A program made the translations under genes and the position numbers. From Marivirga arenosa (lineage in GTDB: Bacteria > Bacteroidota > Bacteroidia > Cytophagales > Cyclobacteriaceae), in assembly GCF_030503895.2 (NCBI RefSeq), contig NZ_CP129970.2:3581001-3645000 (forward strand): a stretch of DNA of 64,000 nt. The letters run 5' to 3'. Below are positions 17,228 through 26,885 of this stretch, one piece after another. Within the stretch, counting starts at the first letter, position 1. The number at the start of each line of letters is the position of its first letter. The notes under the pieces are model-generated. The model was not told where the DNA came from. It saw only the letters and a program-made list of their open reading frames with translations, and made no database searches.

Positions 17228-17917
17228 TTAATTCTCTAATATAAATTCAACCGCCATCTTAATATGCAAGTCTGTTGTTCGAAGCATCGGCAATTCTGAA
17301 TCTATTCCTTTTAGCAAAATTGGGAGTTCTGTACACCCCAATATTATTCCCTCTGCTCCTCTTTTCTTCATATCCCTAATTTGATTTAGGTAAAAAGATT
17401 TGGCTTCGTCAGAGAATGTGCCTTGAGTAAGCTCTTTGGAAACATAGTAGTGAGATTTATCTAAACTTTCGCCTTCAGGGATAATGACCTCCATATCGTA
17501 ATCATTTTTTAATTTTGAAGATATGAAATCACCAGTCATGGTGGGTTTATTCCCAAGTAAACCTAATGTTTTCATTTTTGAAACTTGAGCTGCTTTTCCT
17601 GTGGCAGTTCCTATATGTAAGATTGGGATATCAATTTTAGGCTGAACATAATCGTAGACCATGTGTGGTGTATTAGCACAAATTATAATAGCTTCCGCTC
17701 CTGCTTCTTGTAACTTTTTGCTTACTTCAAGATATTTGGAATTGATTTTTTCCTTATTTTGTTCTCGCATTAACTCAATATTAATGCTATAAATTAAAAG
17801 CTCTGGATTGGCTTGTTTCCCTATTACTTCTGATACTTTCTGATTGATTTGTGTATAATACTCTACCGTAGCATGCCAGGAGGTACCTCCGATTAGTCCC
17901 AAAGTTTTCATATTCAT
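17228..17917 (-). CDS. Aspartate/glutamate racemase family protein
   Basis: The 229-residue protein is a cofactor-independent racemase of the Asp/Glu/hydantoin group. It begins with LGLIGGTSW, has the first catalytic Cys80 in ICANTPHMV and the second Cys195 in ILGCTELP. Both are required for the two-base proton transfer, so it should be active. The spacing fits the YgeA/aspartate racemase branch better than MurI, and the PEGESLD region is typical of that branch. It is cytoplasmic. A second Met at residue 3 is an equally good start. It stands alone between the DUF2452 operon and the SRPBCC gene. Confidence 0.87.
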   Translation of the reverse strand: MNMKTLGLIGGTSWHATVEYYTQINQKVSEVIGKQANPELLIYSINIELMREQNKEKINSKYLEVSKKLQEAGAEAIIICANTPHMVYDYVQPKIDIPILHIGTATGKAAQVSKMKTLGLLGNKPTMTGDFISSKLKNDYDMEVIIPEGESLDKSHYYVSKELTQGTFSDEAKSFYLNQIRDMKKRGAEGIILGCTELPILLKGIDSELPMLRTTDLHIKMAVEFILEN

Positions 17918-17988
17918 TCTAATTAGATAACAAAATCAATTTAGATATAAATTCGGACTAAAGCAGTAACCTAAGTTACCCTAAGCAA

Positions 17989-18456
17989 TTAATCTTCAGC
18001 TTTTTCAATTATTTCCCAAGTATGATCTGCCAATAATTTTACAGTAGCTAAATATCTCATATTCTTCTGACTTCTACCCCATTCCCCTGGTGCAACTAAA
18101 GATAAGATATCTTTCCCATCAGCACCTTCATACATATAGTAAGTATGATTGATAAGTGGCTCAAAATTAATCTTAGCTAAATATATTCGCTCTGAAATTT
18201 CAACTCTATTTTGAAGCTCATTCGCCTGCTTGGCCAACAACTGCATTTGTTCATACAACTGGCTCATCTGACGATCAGTTTGCTCATGCATGGCTAAAAC
18301 CGCTCTGCCTTTAATTTTACCTCTATCGGTTGGTTTAATAATAGCACTGCCAGAATGATGCGGAAAAGAAATAGTACCAGGTTTTTCGGTGGTACCTTCT
18401 TTCATTTTATCCAGATCTATTTTATCAACATCAATTTTTTTACCCTTCTCACTCAT
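17989..18456 (-). CDS. DUF2452 domain protein
   Basis: The 155-residue protein matches the DUF2452 family of unknown function. After a charged N-terminus (KIDVDKIDLDKMKEG) comes the family-typical PGTISFPHHSGSAIIKP segment, a central helix that may coil (about residues 63-92, MHEQTDRQMSQLYEQMQLLA), and a C-terminal strand-rich part with YYMYEGADGKDILSLVAPGEWG. It has no signal peptide. It is the last gene of the long minus-strand operon that begins at the DUF4159 gene. Role unknown. Confidence 0.75.
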   Translation of the reverse strand: MSEKGKKIDVDKIDLDKMKEGTTEKPGTISFPHHSGSAIIKPTDRGKIKGRAVLAMHEQTDRQMSQLYEQMQLLAKQANELQNRVEISERIYLAKINFEPLINHTYYMYEGADGKDILSLVAPGEWGRSQKNMRYLATVKLLADHTWEIIEKAED

Positions 18457-18466
18457 ATTCTATATA

Positions 18467-18655
18467 TTACCTTCGGATTTCTACTTCCATTGGATCCACT
18501 TGCTTAACACTATCTTTATCGGAATTGTTATACTCCCCTTTCTTAGATGGCTTTCCCCCTGGAAACCTTGTTCTAGTGGACATATCATACACCACATAGA
18601 AAACAATGAGCATAAATATTATGGCAATTATTAAAAATACTTTAGACTTTTTCAT
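18467..18655 (-). CDS. Small single-pass membrane protein
   Basis: This 62-residue protein has one membrane helix (about residues 5-23, VFLIIAIIFMLIVFYVVY) followed by a polar tail with TRFPGGKPSKKG and an acidic end. Spacing of 2 bases to the M20 peptidase gene before it and 10 to the DUF2452 gene after it places it firmly in the operon. I do not know its function. It could anchor or regulate an operon partner at the inner membrane. Confidence 0.65.
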   Translation of the reverse strand: MKKSKVFLIIAIIFMLIVFYVVYDMSTRTRFPGGKPSKKGEYNNSDKDSVKQVDPMEVEIRR

Positions 18656-18657
18656 AG

Positions 18658-20121
18658 CTAATTTTCTTCATCATTATTTAAGTTAAATAACGAAAATGGT
18701 TCTTTAAACTGGATTTCCTTTATAAAGTTATAATAGATCGTAATTCCAGACTTGAGTACTTCAACCCCTATTCTTTCATTAGAACCATGAATGCTATTTA
18801 TATCTCTTTCAGTAACTACAGCAGGTATAAAACCATAAGATGGAATATCATATGATCTAAATAAGCTATTATCACTTGTAGCAGGAAATAAAAATGGAAT
18901 GGTTTCCGCTTCAGGGTAGCTTACAGAAATTGATTTCTCAATTACTTTGTAGTATTTATTCAATTTAGAAGGTTCCGCTTCCGGACTTTCAGCAATCACA
19001 CTAATTTCAATATTCTCATTATCTAACTTTCTCTCGATATAACGAATAAAGCTTTTTGAGGATGTGCCAGGTACTAAGCGACAATCCAACACTGCAGTAG
19101 CCGATGTACTTACTTGATTCGGTGGGCCAGGTGGATTGTAGATATTAGTTACTGTAACAGTATTCGTTAATAAAGAGGATAGAAAGGGCTCTCTTTCTAT
19201 TTGTTTACGTACAAAAGGGGCTAAAATTGACCAGTTAATATTCCGAATAAAAAAGCCTCTCACTCCACCTTCAGCCCTACCTAACCTTCTGAACATTTGT
19301 CGAGTGCTTCTGTTGAAGAAAAGTATAACCTTTCGATTTGTTAAATTATTAAGGCTATTGATCAGCTGCATATTTGCATAATTATTGGAAGGTGCTGCTC
19401 CATGACCTGCAGAATTGCTGTTGATTTTTAATTGAAGCCATAAGCTTTGTTTTTCGGCCACCGAAACTCCAAAAACTACCTTATCTGGATAATTTTTCAA
19501 TACATTTTGATAGCCTGCTCCTCCTTCACCTAATACTACTGCTGCATTTAGTTCATCTTTAAAATTATTCATTAGATAACGAGCTCCATTTTTACCCCCA
19601 GTTTCTTCAGCAGAAAGAAATAGGACTGTAACATTATAAGGCAATTCAGTTGTATCGTAATCATGTTGAAAAGCCTCCAAGGCTTTGATTTGCATAATGC
19701 CAAGACCTTTAGCATCTAAAGCACCCCTACCGTGTACATAACTTCCATCATAATGACCACTGTACGGATCATGTTTCCATCGATCTAAGTCATCAATAGG
19801 AACTACATCAATATGGCTTTGAAGAATGATGTTAGGCTTACCACTACTTAAGGGATAAAGCGAGGCAGCCAGGTTATAATTATCCGAAAAGTTTGAAAAA
19901 ACTCTTAAATGTAGATCAGTTGTTAGGATGTAATCTTCAATAAAGATAGCGGCTTCTTTTTCACTACCAGATACAGATTCTCTTTGTATGTAGGCTGATA
20001 GTAAATCAATAGATTCTTGAAATGAAATTGATTTAGGTAAACTATCAGAATAAGATATTTTTTGAGCTACTACTACACTCGAAATTAAAAAAGTAAATAG
20101 CGTAAAAAATATTAGCCTCAT
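18658..20121 (-). CDS. M20-family metallopeptidase, exported
   Basis: The 487-residue protein starts with a signal peptide (ending SVVVAQ). It has a complete di-zinc M20 active site: His103 and Asp105 in QSHIDVVP, Asp136 in GRGALDAKG, and the Glu pair 172-173 in SAEETGG. The dimerisation domain is present (SNSAGHGAAP). Family members are aminoacylases and dipeptidases with a carboxypeptidase-type mechanism. Here the signal peptide places it in the periplasm. It follows the membrane protein gene by one base in the MoxR-type operon, which suggests a role in envelope maintenance rather than amino-acid catabolism. That is inference. Confidence 0.87.
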   Translation of the reverse strand: MRLIFFTLFTFLISSVVVAQKISYSDSLPKSISFQESIDLLSAYIQRESVSGSEKEAAIFIEDYILTTDLHLRVFSNFSDNYNLAASLYPLSSGKPNIILQSHIDVVPIDDLDRWKHDPYSGHYDGSYVHGRGALDAKGLGIMQIKALEAFQHDYDTTELPYNVTVLFLSAEETGGKNGARYLMNNFKDELNAAVVLGEGGAGYQNVLKNYPDKVVFGVSVAEKQSLWLQLKINSNSAGHGAAPSNNYANMQLINSLNNLTNRKVILFFNRSTRQMFRRLGRAEGGVRGFFIRNINWSILAPFVRKQIEREPFLSSLLTNTVTVTNIYNPPGPPNQVSTSATAVLDCRLVPGTSSKSFIRYIERKLDNENIEISVIAESPEAEPSKLNKYYKVIEKSISVSYPEAETIPFLFPATSDNSLFRSYDIPSYGFIPAVVTERDINSIHGSNERIGVEVLKSGITIYYNFIKEIQFKEPFSLFNLNNDEEN

Positions 20122-20122
20122 A

Positions 20123-21838
20123 TTAGGTTATTTTATCTTCCATCCATAAATATCCAACACCTATAACAAACAGTATAAAAATCCATATTGTTATAAAGTG
20201 CTTTTGAAATTTATAGTTTGATTGCTTCTGCTCTAAACTTTCAAAATTAAGATAATTTAAATAACTATTGTTGTATTCATTCAGGAATTGTGAAGCATTT
20301 GTAAGCTCAGAATCATGAACATAAAAAGGGATTAATTTTGAAGGATTTTCAAGCTGGATAAAATGCCATCCAAGCCTTGCAGGATAAAACATATAGTGCG
20401 CTCTTTCTGGGTAAATTTCATCCTTAATTTTGACCATTTCAATAGTGTCCTTTGAAGGATTAATTACTACTAATCGATCAAAATTATTTTCAGACCAAAC
20501 CGTAAAATTAAAAGGATGATGTAAAACAGGCCAAGCAGTTTTATTATAAAATACTGATTTTTCATTTTGTACTAATTCTTGAAACACGTTCTTCCATATT
20601 CTATTATATTCTTCATTATTGCCAGATAAGCTCAATTGAAATGTATTTTGAAAATTTATTACACCATAAATTATATCAGGCCTGACCATCCTAAAAAGGC
20701 TGTTTTCAGCTACTTCGGTAAAACCTCTTATACTATTGATTTGTAGGTACTTATAATGTTCTTGATCAAGTAAATTATTGCCCGTACTAAAAATATTAGT
20801 TATTTTAGACATATCTAAATCAAGCGAGATATTCGTGTTTTCGTTCGATCTGAAGATTAAGCTACCTTTGTTTTTAGTGAGTTCATCTCGGAATCTAACT
20901 TGTTGCACCTTAGTTAAATTATTCCAAGATTTAGCATCTACCAATAGAACTTTCAAATTGGAAACTACCCCCCTATTAATTGAAATTGAATCACTCCAAT
21001 TAATTCTTTTTATATTGTATTTATCCTTTGAAATTTTTGTTTTTTGATAAACAGAATGGCCTTCATTTTTTAAATAATTTGTTAAAAATTTCCACTCAAA
21101 ATCAGGTGCTGCAGATAGAATTTGAATCCTATATAATTCAGGTTTTTTAACTTCAACAGAAAAATTATAATCGTAATTTTTATCTGATATTTTAATAAAA
21201 TTATCGGCTGATACTTTCGGTAAAGTAGATATTTCAGCCTGACTTTTTTTAGCCACTTTAAATGGAATTGTATTCTGATTTATGAATAATTTTTCTGATA
21301 TCTCTTGATCATAATTATTCTTAATTATGATCTTTAAACTATCTCCTAAATCAATTGACTTTGGATAATCGATCGTTAGTCCCCCCTTTAAATTAAGATC
21401 AATTCTTGTATTAAAATAACGAGGATTAAGCTGTGGAAAATAGCCATATAAGAATGCCGTATCAATTTGAAAATCTAATTCCTCAAGTGAAAATGAATTA
21501 GCATTTTCAGTTCCGAAATAGCTGAACTTGTAATTTGAATCTTGTTTTAAAATTGGAATATCATATTTACTAAATAATGAATCTTGAAAATTATGCAATA
21601 GACCGTGACTAATTAATACAGCAGAGCTCTTGGGTTTTTCTTGTAGTATATAAGGCTTTAGATAAATGAGATATAAGGAAGCAATTGTCAATATTACAGC
21701 TAAAACTCTTAAAGGAAGTCTTCTTCCTTTCTTTCCTATTTCCCAAAAGAGTAGAAGTATTGTAATTGAAATTATCACAATTAGATGTTCAAAAGACCAC
21801 TGATTTTCCCAATATATATTTAGTAAAAACTTATTCAT
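20123..21838 (-). CDS. Membrane protein of the MoxR/BatA cluster, GATase1-like periplasmic part
   Basis: I do not recognise a named family for this 571-residue protein. It has two N-terminal membrane helices (about residues 17-32 and 42-64), a large presumably periplasmic region and a C-terminal membrane helix (about 547-566) ending LWMEDKIT. This is the layout of BatA-like proteins found next to MoxR and DUF58. In the middle, YRIQILSAAPDFEWKFL and NLKVLLVDAKSWNNL resemble the alternating strands of a class I glutamine amidotransferase-like domain without a visible catalytic Cys. Its first eight bases overlap the DUF4175-like gene upstream. It probably acts in a membrane complex with the other operon products. 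Confidence 0.6.
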   Translation of the reverse strand: MNKFLLNIYWENQWSFEHLIVIISITILLLFWEIGKKGRRLPLRVLAVILTIASLYLIYLKPYILQEKPKSSAVLISHGLLHNFQDSLFSKYDIPILKQDSNYKFSYFGTENANSFSLEELDFQIDTAFLYGYFPQLNPRYFNTRIDLNLKGGLTIDYPKSIDLGDSLKIIIKNNYDQEISEKLFINQNTIPFKVAKKSQAEISTLPKVSADNFIKISDKNYDYNFSVEVKKPELYRIQILSAAPDFEWKFLTNYLKNEGHSVYQKTKISKDKYNIKRINWSDSISINRGVVSNLKVLLVDAKSWNNLTKVQQVRFRDELTKNKGSLIFRSNENTNISLDLDMSKITNIFSTGNNLLDQEHYKYLQINSIRGFTEVAENSLFRMVRPDIIYGVINFQNTFQLSLSGNNEEYNRIWKNVFQELVQNEKSVFYNKTAWPVLHHPFNFTVWSENNFDRLVVINPSKDTIEMVKIKDEIYPERAHYMFYPARLGWHFIQLENPSKLIPFYVHDSELTNASQFLNEYNNSYLNYLNFESLEQKQSNYKFQKHFITIWIFILFVIGVGYLWMEDKIT

Positions 21839-24005
21839 TTATTAGTTGATAATAGGATTGCAATAAGTCTGATTTCAATGAAGCCTGATTAGATTTGGAT
21901 ATTTGATTATTCAATTCTAAAATCAACTCTAAATAAGCCAATACATCACGTAGATTATCTAATGTTTTGTCATTTTGGAAAGCTTTTATAGCTACTAAAA
22001 TTTTGGAATAACGAACAGGCTCATTTGTGATTTTGATTATTAGTGCCTCAACAAAACTATTTAATATTTTATCTGCACCTTCTAAATCATTAGCTATATA
22101 AGCTGAATTTAATCCTTGATAAGTATTCCTTATCTTTTCATTAAAGCTTATTTCTTGTCTATTGGTATTGACAAGATTTGGTTTAATTTCTTTCAATTCT
22201 CCAGTTAAGCGCTTCCTAGCCTCATCTATTGGTGGCGGTTCAAAGCCTAATCTTTGAACATAAATTCGGGAAGCTCTTTTAACTTCTTTGATCAACTTCA
22301 AGGCTTGGTATTCATAAGGCAAAGCTTCTTTGGGTTTGTAGGTTCTTAGATAAAGCTCCGCTTCCCACATATTGGCGAGGGCTTCCTTTAATTTAGCTTT
22401 TACTTCCGCATCTAAAAAAGTTGACAACTCACTTTCATCATGAGCATGTACATAAGCAGCTAATTCAGGAGTTTCATTATAGATGGGATTAGAAAAATTA
22501 CTATGCTCATCTCCACTTTCATTTTCATGATCATGACCTTCATGCTCGGACTCTTCTTCACTTTCTATTTGTCCATGGTCATGTCCTGAATGATCAATTT
22601 CTCCTAAGCCTCCAGTAGTTTCAAATTCCTCTCCTAAAAATACTCCATACCGTAACCTTAATACTTTTTGATCCGCGCCAATGTTATTACTTCTAGCATC
22701 AAACTCATTTTTACTAATCGCATTTTGATCTTTAAGTAAAGCCTCCGTATCTATAATAATTTGTCGCTGACTTTTAAAATATTCTGCTTCATTGGTTAAA
22801 GCGAAACCTTCATATTCTACCGACTCATATTCTGCTGTATCTTCAATAGAAAGAAAATACACATCTGTTCTGGTAAATTGAGATCGATATGGATTATTAT
22901 CTTTTGCTTCAAAATAGAAATACAATTCATCTCCAGGATTTAGATCAAAAGTATCTAAGGGTATTTTGATTTTGTTTTGAAATGCTTTTAAACTCTGATT
23001 TCTTTTCAGGATTGAGGCTTTCATCTCTCGAAACTTTACAGATTCACCTTCACCCCTACTCAAGGTCATAATAGCATCGATTGATTTGATTCCATAATCA
23101 TCATCTGCCGTTAAGTTGAATTCAAACCTTTGATTAATATCTTCCCATTTGATCTCATATCGGTTAAATTCTAAATTTGTTGAGAGAGCGGGTTTATCAT
23201 CTTCAATTATTTCCAAAAGTTTTGGTTCATTTGTTATTAAACTGTCTTGTTGCAAGTATGATATCTCAAACAATGATGACTTATAAAAATTAAATATCTT
23301 TCGAGTATTTTTAGCTACTGAATATGTGCTCTTATTCTGCCATAATAAATCATAATCTATTTCTCCCCTATTTGAAAAAATAAGCTTACTGTACTCAGGT
23401 ATTTTTTTACCTTCTTGCCAAATAAATGATCTTAATCCCGTATAAAGTGACGGATATATTTTAAGCTCATAATCAAATATCAAACTATCATCAGTATTTG
23501 AAAGTAATAATTCATTAGGTGAATTTTCCTTAGATAGACTCTGTGAATCCGATGGAAAATCGAACGGAATAGTTATTGATATAATCCAAATTAATACACT
23601 CAATACCAATAAAATAGATGAAGTGAACCAATTAAAGTCAAAACTGATTTGGTTGAGTTTTGGTAAATGAGCTTTGACTTTAGATTTTTGAATTTCTTCT
23701 AGCTCACTAACTCGCTCTGTTTGAAAAACTCCTAAACTATATTCAAGTTTAGGGTATTTATGATGTAAAAAACTTATGATCTCCTCATCATTCCACAGTA
23801 TTCTAGGATGCCATAATAATACTAGTAGTAAAACTGATAAATGAAAGACAATCTGAAAAGCTAGTACCGACTGAAGATCAAAAATATTACATAAAGTTTC
23901 AAGCAATAAGCTAGAACTAAATAACCACAATAAGACATTGATTATTAATCTTAAGTAAAATTGAATTAAAAGCTTATTCCAATATTTTTTAAACGCTCTA
24001 TCCAT
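21831..24005 (-). CDS. DUF4175-like membrane protein with His/Asp-rich segment
   Basis: The 724-residue protein has three membrane helices in its first 150 residues, then an Ig-like periplasmic part (about 170-400), then long helices. It corresponds to the large DUF4175-type proteins that accompany MoxR-DUF58-BatA clusters. A striking low-complexity stretch near residues 465-500 reads HSGHDHG, then EHEGHDHE and DEHSNF. This could bind zinc or another transition metal. Coupled by eight-base overlaps to both neighbours. Some databases label relatives as tryptophan-rich sensory proteins, but I see no TspO fold here. Molecular function unknown. Confidence 0.65.
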   Translation of the reverse strand: MDRAFKKYWNKLLIQFYLRLIINVLLWLFSSSLLLETLCNIFDLQSVLAFQIVFHLSVLLLVLLWHPRILWNDEEIISFLHHKYPKLEYSLGVFQTERVSELEEIQKSKVKAHLPKLNQISFDFNWFTSSILLVLSVLIWIISITIPFDFPSDSQSLSKENSPNELLLSNTDDSLIFDYELKIYPSLYTGLRSFIWQEGKKIPEYSKLIFSNRGEIDYDLLWQNKSTYSVAKNTRKIFNFYKSSLFEISYLQQDSLITNEPKLLEIIEDDKPALSTNLEFNRYEIKWEDINQRFEFNLTADDDYGIKSIDAIMTLSRGEGESVKFREMKASILKRNQSLKAFQNKIKIPLDTFDLNPGDELYFYFEAKDNNPYRSQFTRTDVYFLSIEDTAEYESVEYEGFALTNEAEYFKSQRQIIIDTEALLKDQNAISKNEFDARSNNIGADQKVLRLRYGVFLGEEFETTGGLGEIDHSGHDHGQIESEEESEHEGHDHENESGDEHSNFSNPIYNETPELAAYVHAHDESELSTFLDAEVKAKLKEALANMWEAELYLRTYKPKEALPYEYQALKLIKEVKRASRIYVQRLGFEPPPIDEARKRLTGELKEIKPNLVNTNRQEISFNEKIRNTYQGLNSAYIANDLEGADKILNSFVEALIIKITNEPVRYSKILVAIKAFQNDKTLDNLRDVLAYLELILELNNQISKSNQASLKSDLLQSYYQLINE

Positions 24006-25026
24006 GATGCTTTCTATAACTTATAAAACGTTCTGATAGAATTAATAAGAGAATAGAAATCATAATCCATTCGTCATAATCCTGATTAATAATGGCTTTT
24101 AATTTACCTTCGTTTTGACGATTATATAATTGATTTAATGAGGAATAATAATACTCTGGTTGAGCAATGTCAGCTATAAATTCAGAGATTAATAATACAA
24201 TAAAATCCTCATTTAGTGGATTTAAAAACCAAGTCTTATTAATAAGTAAAGCTTGGTAATTAGGGTATCTTTCTAAGGTATAATCACTTGACACAGAATT
24301 ATTAATGACAAGTTGATTGACATTTAAATCACCTAACTCATCAGATAAAATAAGTTCTGAATTGAGCTGTTTATTTGGCTGAAATACCAATTGATTTGAA
24401 GTATAATTTTGATTGGCCTGTAATACGTTTTCTATTTTATTATTTACTAGTTTATCCTCAATTTCTAGATTATAACGTATTGTATCAGTTGATTTAACCA
24501 GAGATTTCAATTGATTATTTTCACCTTTGTTAATAATTTTCAAATCAAATGGAAGTTTTGGTATCGCTCCTACAAAGCCGTTTTTAGGTAAGTTATCAAT
24601 GTAAATTACTGAATCAATATCATTTCTTTTATTTGCTAACTCACTTAAAAGAAACCATTTGTTTGCAAGTGAATAGGTTTTAAATTCAATAGCTTCCATT
24701 TTATGATATTTATCAGAAATGTAAGCATTTGGAAGGTCAATATCCTCTCCTATTAATACAACAGTCTTCTTTTCAGTTTCTTGTTTAAAGAATAGATTCG
24801 ACATTAAGAATACTACCATAACTAAAATCAAGGCTCTTAATAGAAATAATAGCTTTTCTGAAAATGCAATTTTATTTGATCGCTGTGTACTGCTTTCCTT
24901 AAGAAACTGAATACTTCCTAAGGAAATAAGCTTCGTTTTATTCTTACTCCATAGATGAATAACAATAGGAATGATGAGTGCCAATAACCCATAGAATGCT
25001 ATAGAGTTAGTCAAACTCATACCCAA
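23998..25026 (-). CDS. BatA-domain membrane protein
   Basis: The 342-residue protein opens with the BatA N-terminal signature: a membrane helix with ALIIPIVIHLWSK, then KLISLGSIQFLKES and a second helix (ALILVMVVFLMSNLFF). A third helix closes the protein (about residues 317-333). The middle is periplasmic and lacks a MIDAS D-x-S-x-S, so there is no von Willebrand A domain of the BatA/BatB kind here. Aerotolerance-type Bat proteins work with MoxR and DUF58 partners in envelope stress or protein assembly. Its start overlaps the DUF58 gene end by ten bases. Confidence 0.75.
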   Translation of the reverse strand: MGMSLTNSIAFYGLLALIIPIVIHLWSKNKTKLISLGSIQFLKESSTQRSNKIAFSEKLLFLLRALILVMVVFLMSNLFFKQETEKKTVVLIGEDIDLPNAYISDKYHKMEAIEFKTYSLANKWFLLSELANKRNDIDSVIYIDNLPKNGFVGAIPKLPFDLKIINKGENNQLKSLVKSTDTIRYNLEIEDKLVNNKIENVLQANQNYTSNQLVFQPNKQLNSELILSDELGDLNVNQLVINNSVSSDYTLERYPNYQALLINKTWFLNPLNEDFIVLLISEFIADIAQPEYYYSSLNQLYNRQNEGKLKAIINQDYDEWIMISILLLILSERFISYRKHHG

Positions 25027-25880
25027 GATTGATTTAAGTGAGACAATAACTGAAATATAGATTTATTGAAGCTTTCTTTACCATTCATTTGCCAATACAC
25101 GATTCCGTTTTTCACACATTCTTGTTTGATTTCAGCTTTCCATTTTGCAATTCTATCAACATATTCAGTCTTACTTTCATTTTTATTTATTTCTACTATA
25201 GCTTCGCTTTCTAAATCCTTAAAGCTAAAATACTGTCCTTCGAAATCTAAATTCTCTTCATTATCAAATAATAGGTGAATGAGCATTACCTCTTTTGATG
25301 CCACTGACCAATCACTTAACAAGCTTTTTAGCTGAGAAAACTCACCATATCCATCAGTAAATAGGAATACTGTATTTTTATTGTTGATTTGAGAATGAGG
25401 CTTTAAATCCTTTAGCTCAATATTCTGTTCGGTTTCTAGATGAATCAAGCGATAAAGGAATTCTTCGAAGCCTTGTGGCGGATCATCTTGATTGAAAATA
25501 TAATATTTATCAAACTGATTATTAGCTATATATGCAAGAGCAGCAATTAAGGTTCTGGACCAATTAAATTTAGAATTTTTGCTATATTCAAAATTCATAG
25601 AAAGGCTATTATCCAGTACAAATATGAAGTCGTGCTGCTTTTCCATTTCAGCTTCCTTGATCATATAATGATCCGTTCTGGCAAAATATTTCCAATCTAA
25701 TTGCTTTAATGAATCACCGGGTGTATAATTCCTGTATTCCTTAAATTCAATTCCAAATCCAGATTTAGGACTTTGATGCAAACCAATCATCAAACCTTCA
25801 ATATGATGCTTTATGAAAAGCTGCATTGCTTTCAGCGCTTCAAAATCAGGTAATTGAAATATGGTATTGAATGAACTCAT
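25017..25880 (-). CDS. DUF58 protein (MoxR partner)
   Basis: The 287-residue protein has the DUF58 hallmark near residues 42-68: GIEFKEYRNYTPGDS followed by LDWKYFARTD. A vWA-like core follows with FVLDNSLSMNF, whose D-N-S-L-S is the MIDAS-type metal site. DUF58 proteins are the almost constant partners of MoxR ATPases and are thought to be co-chaperone or substrate-binding parts. It is cytoplasmic here, with no membrane helix. It lies six bases after the MoxR gene. Confidence 0.88.
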   Translation of the reverse strand: MSSFNTIFQLPDFEALKAMQLFIKHHIEGLMIGLHQSPKSGFGIEFKEYRNYTPGDSLKQLDWKYFARTDHYMIKEAEMEKQHDFIFVLDNSLSMNFEYSKNSKFNWSRTLIAALAYIANNQFDKYYIFNQDDPPQGFEEFLYRLIHLETEQNIELKDLKPHSQINNKNTVFLFTDGYGEFSQLKSLLSDWSVASKEVMLIHLLFDNEENLDFEGQYFSFKDLESEAIVEINKNESKTEYVDRIAKWKAEIKQECVKNGIVYWQMNGKESFNKSIFQLLSHLNQSWV

Positions 25881-25886
25881 GAAGCT

Positions 25887-26861
25887 TTATTTAATCTGCT
25901 TTAGCAATTCCTTAATAAGTTGATCAACAGTATATTTCTCTGTTTTAGCCACAAAGTTTAAAACAATTCTATGTCTTAAAACGGCTAAAGTTACGGCCTT
26001 TATATCATCAGGAATTACAGATAACCGACCCGCCAAAAAAGCATGTGCTTTTGCTGCCAGAACTATAGACTGCCCAGCTCTTGGTCCTGCACCCCAATCT
26101 ACATATTGTTTTACTATCTCCAGATCAGAAGTTTGAGGCCGGGTTGAACGTACTAATCTGCTGATAAGTTCTAATAAACTTTTATCAATATGGATATCGC
26201 GAACCCAAGATCTTGCCTGAATAATATCTTCTGCTGACAAAATTGATTTGAGGTCATTTTTTTCATTTGCTGTGGTCAGCTCTAATATATCAACTTCTTC
26301 TTGATCTGTTGGATATTCTACTACCGTGTAAAATAGAAAGCGATCTAATTGAGCTTCAGGCAAAGGATATGTCCCTGATTGCTCCAAAGGATTTTGAGTA
26401 GCTAAAAGAAAGAAAGGCTTAGGCAGCTCATAGGTTGTACCAGCATAAGTAACTTCCCTTTCCTGCATGGCTTCCAATAAAGCGGATTGAGTTTTAGGTG
26501 GAGTTCTATTGATCTCATCAGCTAATAAAATATTAGTAAAAATAGGGCCCTTATTAAATTTAAAGAATCGTTTGCCAGTGCTTCTATCTTCTTCCAAAAC
26601 TTCCATCCCAACTATGTCCGAGGGCATTAAATCAGGGGTAAACTGAACACGATGGAAATCAAGATGTAAAATTTTAGCTAATGACCTCACTAAAAGGGTT
26701 TTCCCTAAACCAGGAACCCCTTCCAATAAAATATGGCCATTTGCTAATAAGGCCATAAATACCTCACTTACTACGTTTTCCTGGCCAATAATCGCTTTTG
26801 ATAGTTCTTTTCTAGCCGATTTAAATTTATTAACCGCATCCTTTATTTCTTTTTCTTCCAT
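25887..26861 (-). CDS. MoxR-family AAA+ ATPase
   Basis: The 324-residue protein is a MoxR ATPase. Walker A GVPGLGKT is at 48-55, Walker B ILLADE at 111-116, and sensor 1 lies in LLATQNPLEQSGTYPLPEAQLDRF, shown here in parts as ATQNP and EAQLDRF. The C-terminal lid has DWGAGPRAGQ. MoxR proteins act as chaperone-like ATPases for assembly or activation of partner complexes, usually with DUF58 and vWA proteins encoded alongside, as here. It is cytoplasmic. Length is typical. It follows DUF4159 by 24 bases and precedes DUF58. Confidence 0.93.
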   Translation of the reverse strand: MEEKEIKDAVNKFKSARKELSKAIIGQENVVSEVFMALLANGHILLEGVPGLGKTLLVRSLAKILHLDFHRVQFTPDLMPSDIVGMEVLEEDRSTGKRFFKFNKGPIFTNILLADEINRTPPKTQSALLEAMQEREVTYAGTTYELPKPFFLLATQNPLEQSGTYPLPEAQLDRFLFYTVVEYPTDQEEVDILELTTANEKNDLKSILSAEDIIQARSWVRDIHIDKSLLELISRLVRSTRPQTSDLEIVKQYVDWGAGPRAGQSIVLAAKAHAFLAGRLSVIPDDIKAVTLAVLRHRIVLNFVAKTEKYTVDQLIKELLKQIK

Positions 26862-26885
26862 TTTTTATGTTCAATTGAAGGTTTA